Part shown: in pieces, positions 62,721-64,000 of the stretch
How positions within the stretch are numbered: the first letter of the stretch is position 1
Layout of the letters: each line of letters opens with the position of its first letter
NCBI GenBank assembly: GCA_006386115.1
Contig: VFIW01000064.1
Coordinates: forward strand, 1 to 64,000
DNA length: 64,000 nucleotides
Direction of reading: 5' to 3'
Source: Globisporangium splendens
Lineage: Eukaryota; Oomycota; Peronosporomycetes; Pythiales; Pythiaceae
Made by a program: the position numbers and the translations under genes
The notes under the pieces: generated by a model
Seen by the model: the letters and a program-made list of their open reading frames with translations, nothing else
Told to the model about the DNA's origin: nothing
The model's database searches: none

Positions 62721-63754
62721 GAACGTTGGGAACGATCGAACCCACGGCCGCGACCGTAGTTGTTCGAGCGCGAACCCTGTGTCGTTTGCCGGTCAGGCAA
62801 GGACACTTTGCAGTTCCGAGCGAAGTGACCCGACTTCCCACAACGGAAACATTTTCCATCGTTGCGAGGACGTTCATTTCCAGGCGTGGAAATGTACGAG
62901 ATGTCCATCGGCTCTGGGCCATCGTGCGCGACATTCGCTTGTCTTGGTGGCCTTGACGGAAACCCTTGGAACTTGGCTTGCTTGATGCTGAACTCTTCTT
63001 GCATCGCACGGCTGATGGCTTCGTCCAGCGTCTTGGGATACTCACGGAACAATTGGTTCCGGATTGGCCCGTCGTTCAGACCCATCATGAACGTCACAAC
63101 TTGCGTCGGAACGTCAATCGGCTCGTCCACGATGCTTGAGACCAGGAAGCGCGCTCGTTGTGCATACGAATGCAGATCGAAACGGCCTTGGCGAAGCTTG
63201 AGGAACTCGGCACGCGCACGGAACTCGCTCTGCGGTGGTTCAAACGCTGCCTTGAGCTCCGCCTTGAAGTCTTCGTAGCTGTAGAAGCAGTTTGGATCCG
63301 ACAAACGCTTCCCATAAGCCCAGCTCTTTGCACGACCCGCAAGGTTGGGCATCGCGAACAACACTCGCTGCATTGGGTCACGAAGTTGTCTTGCAGTGAT
63401 AGCTGCATCCAACTCGACGAACCATCTCGAAAGAGGTTCGTTCTCTCCGCCACGATACGGAGAGACATCCAGCTTCAGCGGCACCGTCCTGAAGGACGAA
63501 ACAGGGGTTGCGACCTGCTTTCGAGATTCAATAATCTCGTGGTGCATGAAACTGACCGCGGCGTTCTTCTGGCCTTCAGGAGACGCCGATCGTAGCAGGC
63601 TGATTACAGCAGCCTCCCCGATGACGTTTCGCATCCGCTCCAGCGCCGACCACTCATAAGAAGACAAATGAGGAAAATACTCATTCGTCAACTCGACAGT
63701 TTCCGGTACTGCTGGACCGAGTGGCACATCTACTCCTTCCATGTTCTCAGACAT
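62699..63754 (-). CDS. gag: Gag of element C
   Basis: 351 codons from ATG (MSENMEGVDVPLGPAVPETV); the second Met aligns with the start in element A. Capsid region with SYEDFKAELKAAFEPP and LKLRQGRFDLHSYAQRARFL, typical of the Ty3/gypsy capsid fold (retrotrans_gag). One CCHC zinc knuckle (CFRCGKSGHFARNC) near residue 300-316, then an Arg/Gly-rich tail (YGRGRGFDRSQRSKNGN). It is intact and forms the virus-like particle shell; the tail codes for the slippery heptamer into pol. The open frame extends upstream of the ATG to the primer-binding site without another ATG. Confidence 0.93.
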   Translation of the reverse strand: MSENMEGVDVPLGPAVPETVELTNEYFPHLSSYEWSALERMRNVIGEAAVISLLRSASPEGQKNAAVSFMHHEIIESRKQVATPVSSFRTVPLKLDVSPYRGGENEPLSRWFVELDAAITARQLRDPMQRVLFAMPNLAGRAKSWAYGKRLSDPNCFYSYEDFKAELKAAFEPPQSEFRARAEFLKLRQGRFDLHSYAQRARFLVSSIVDEPIDVPTQVVTFMMGLNDGPIRNQLFREYPKTLDEAISRAMQEEFSIKQAKFQGFPSRPPRQANVAHDGPEPMDISYISTPGNERPRNDGKCFRCGKSGHFARNCKVSLPDRQTTQGSRSNNYGRGRGFDRSQRSKNGNDQ

Positions 63755-63838
63755 AGACAGAAGTAGGTCTTGGACAGGAATGCGCGAAGTGCTCAAAGCC
63801 GCTTCGTCAAACCTTTCTTGGCTTGGTCGCTGGAAGGA

Positions 63839-63856
63839 CCGCTCGAAGTGCTACCA
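63839..63856 (-). other. Primer-binding site of element C
   Basis: TGGTAGCACTTCGAGCGG on the minus strand, two bases inside the 5' LTR, identical to element A. Confidence 0.6.
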
Positions 63857-63858
63857 GG

Positions 63859-64000
63859 TGTAATGGGGCGCTGTTCCAAACAGTCCCCAAAACACGGCAC
63901 ACACGCTTGTGCGACTTGAGGAAGCGATCTCCCGACTTGGAGGGAGAGAAGACGACTTGAGTACTTGAGGGTGAAATTGCAACTGAATTGAAATGAGCTT
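63859..64000 (-). repeat. 5' LTR of element C (partial)
   Basis: Starts with TGTAATGGGGCG and matches LTR A and the 3' LTR of C to the window edge. About 510 bp are missing to the right. Confidence 0.88.

Larger units (their letters stand above)
56860..64000 (-). mobile_element. Ty3/gypsy chromovirus, element C (nearly intact)
   Basis: Same family as element A. Read right to left: partial 5' LTR (63859-64000), primer-binding site, gag (62699-63754), -1 frameshift signal, pro-RT-RH-INT-chromodomain (to 57954), purine tract (57535-57544), 3' LTR (56860-57515), plus the antisense ORF (57608-58678). Gag is intact; pol has a single in-frame TAA (61902-61904) and is otherwise open. The visible parts of the two LTRs differ at roughly a dozen of 140 positions by eye. 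Confidence 0.95.

Overview
The window is eukaryotic nuclear DNA and almost certainly comes from an oomycete (Peronosporales/Pythiales type). Evidence: short introns of 71 to 87 bases with GT...AG ends; start-site motifs of the TCATTYYNCA type upstream of several genes; an AA17-type lytic polysaccharide monooxygenase, a family known from oomycetes; chromodomain Ty3/gypsy elements; and a large family of ankyrin-like proteins built from a 28-residue unit. I saw no bacterial operons, tRNA, rRNA or CRISPR array. Genus and species cannot be told from the sequence alone.

Layout. 1-8501: nested Ty3/gypsy retrotransposons on the minus strand. Element A (1-6890, its far end outside the window) has inserted into the gag gene of a different element B (6891-8501). 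8878-15093: a 1.72-kb inverted duplication carrying the same broken ankyrin gene twice, around an intact paralogue. 16383-17504: a secreted palmitoyl-protein-thioesterase-like hydrolase. 17727-22562: a relic and two divergent intact ankyrin genes. 22821-27935: two related secreted proteins, with an ankyrin relic between them. 29110-31340: a 5'-truncated LINE with RNase H. 31405-33942: an ankyrin relic and an ankyrin gene. 34-38.9 kb: mostly empty, with microsatellites and one small ORF. 38986-41295: a conserved pair, mitochondrial-type tryptophanyl-tRNA synthetase and an OPA3-like protein, each with an intron. 41629-47355: two ankyrin genes. 50647-51386: a three-exon AA17-like LPMO. 53660-55453: a further ankyrin gene. 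56106-56542: two tandem structured repeats. 56860-64000: element C, a nearly intact relative of element A, running off the right edge.

Themes. (1) The ankyrin family is the main content: seven intact genes, two broken inverted copies and three relics. All share a fixed N-terminal module, a variable number of central 28-residue repeats, a conserved shortened repeat and a conserved C-terminal tail. (2) Elements A and C carry an uninterrupted coiled-coil ORF on the strand opposite pol. It overlaps the linker and chromodomain of the polyprotein and starts just inside the 3' LTR. In both copies gag and pol are joined by what looks like a textbook -1 frameshift signal (A AAA AAC, 8-nt spacer, hairpin with a covarying pair). 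The antisense ORF is the strongest candidate for an undescribed system here. All similarity statements come from reading and comparing the sequence by eye; no database or alignment program was used.
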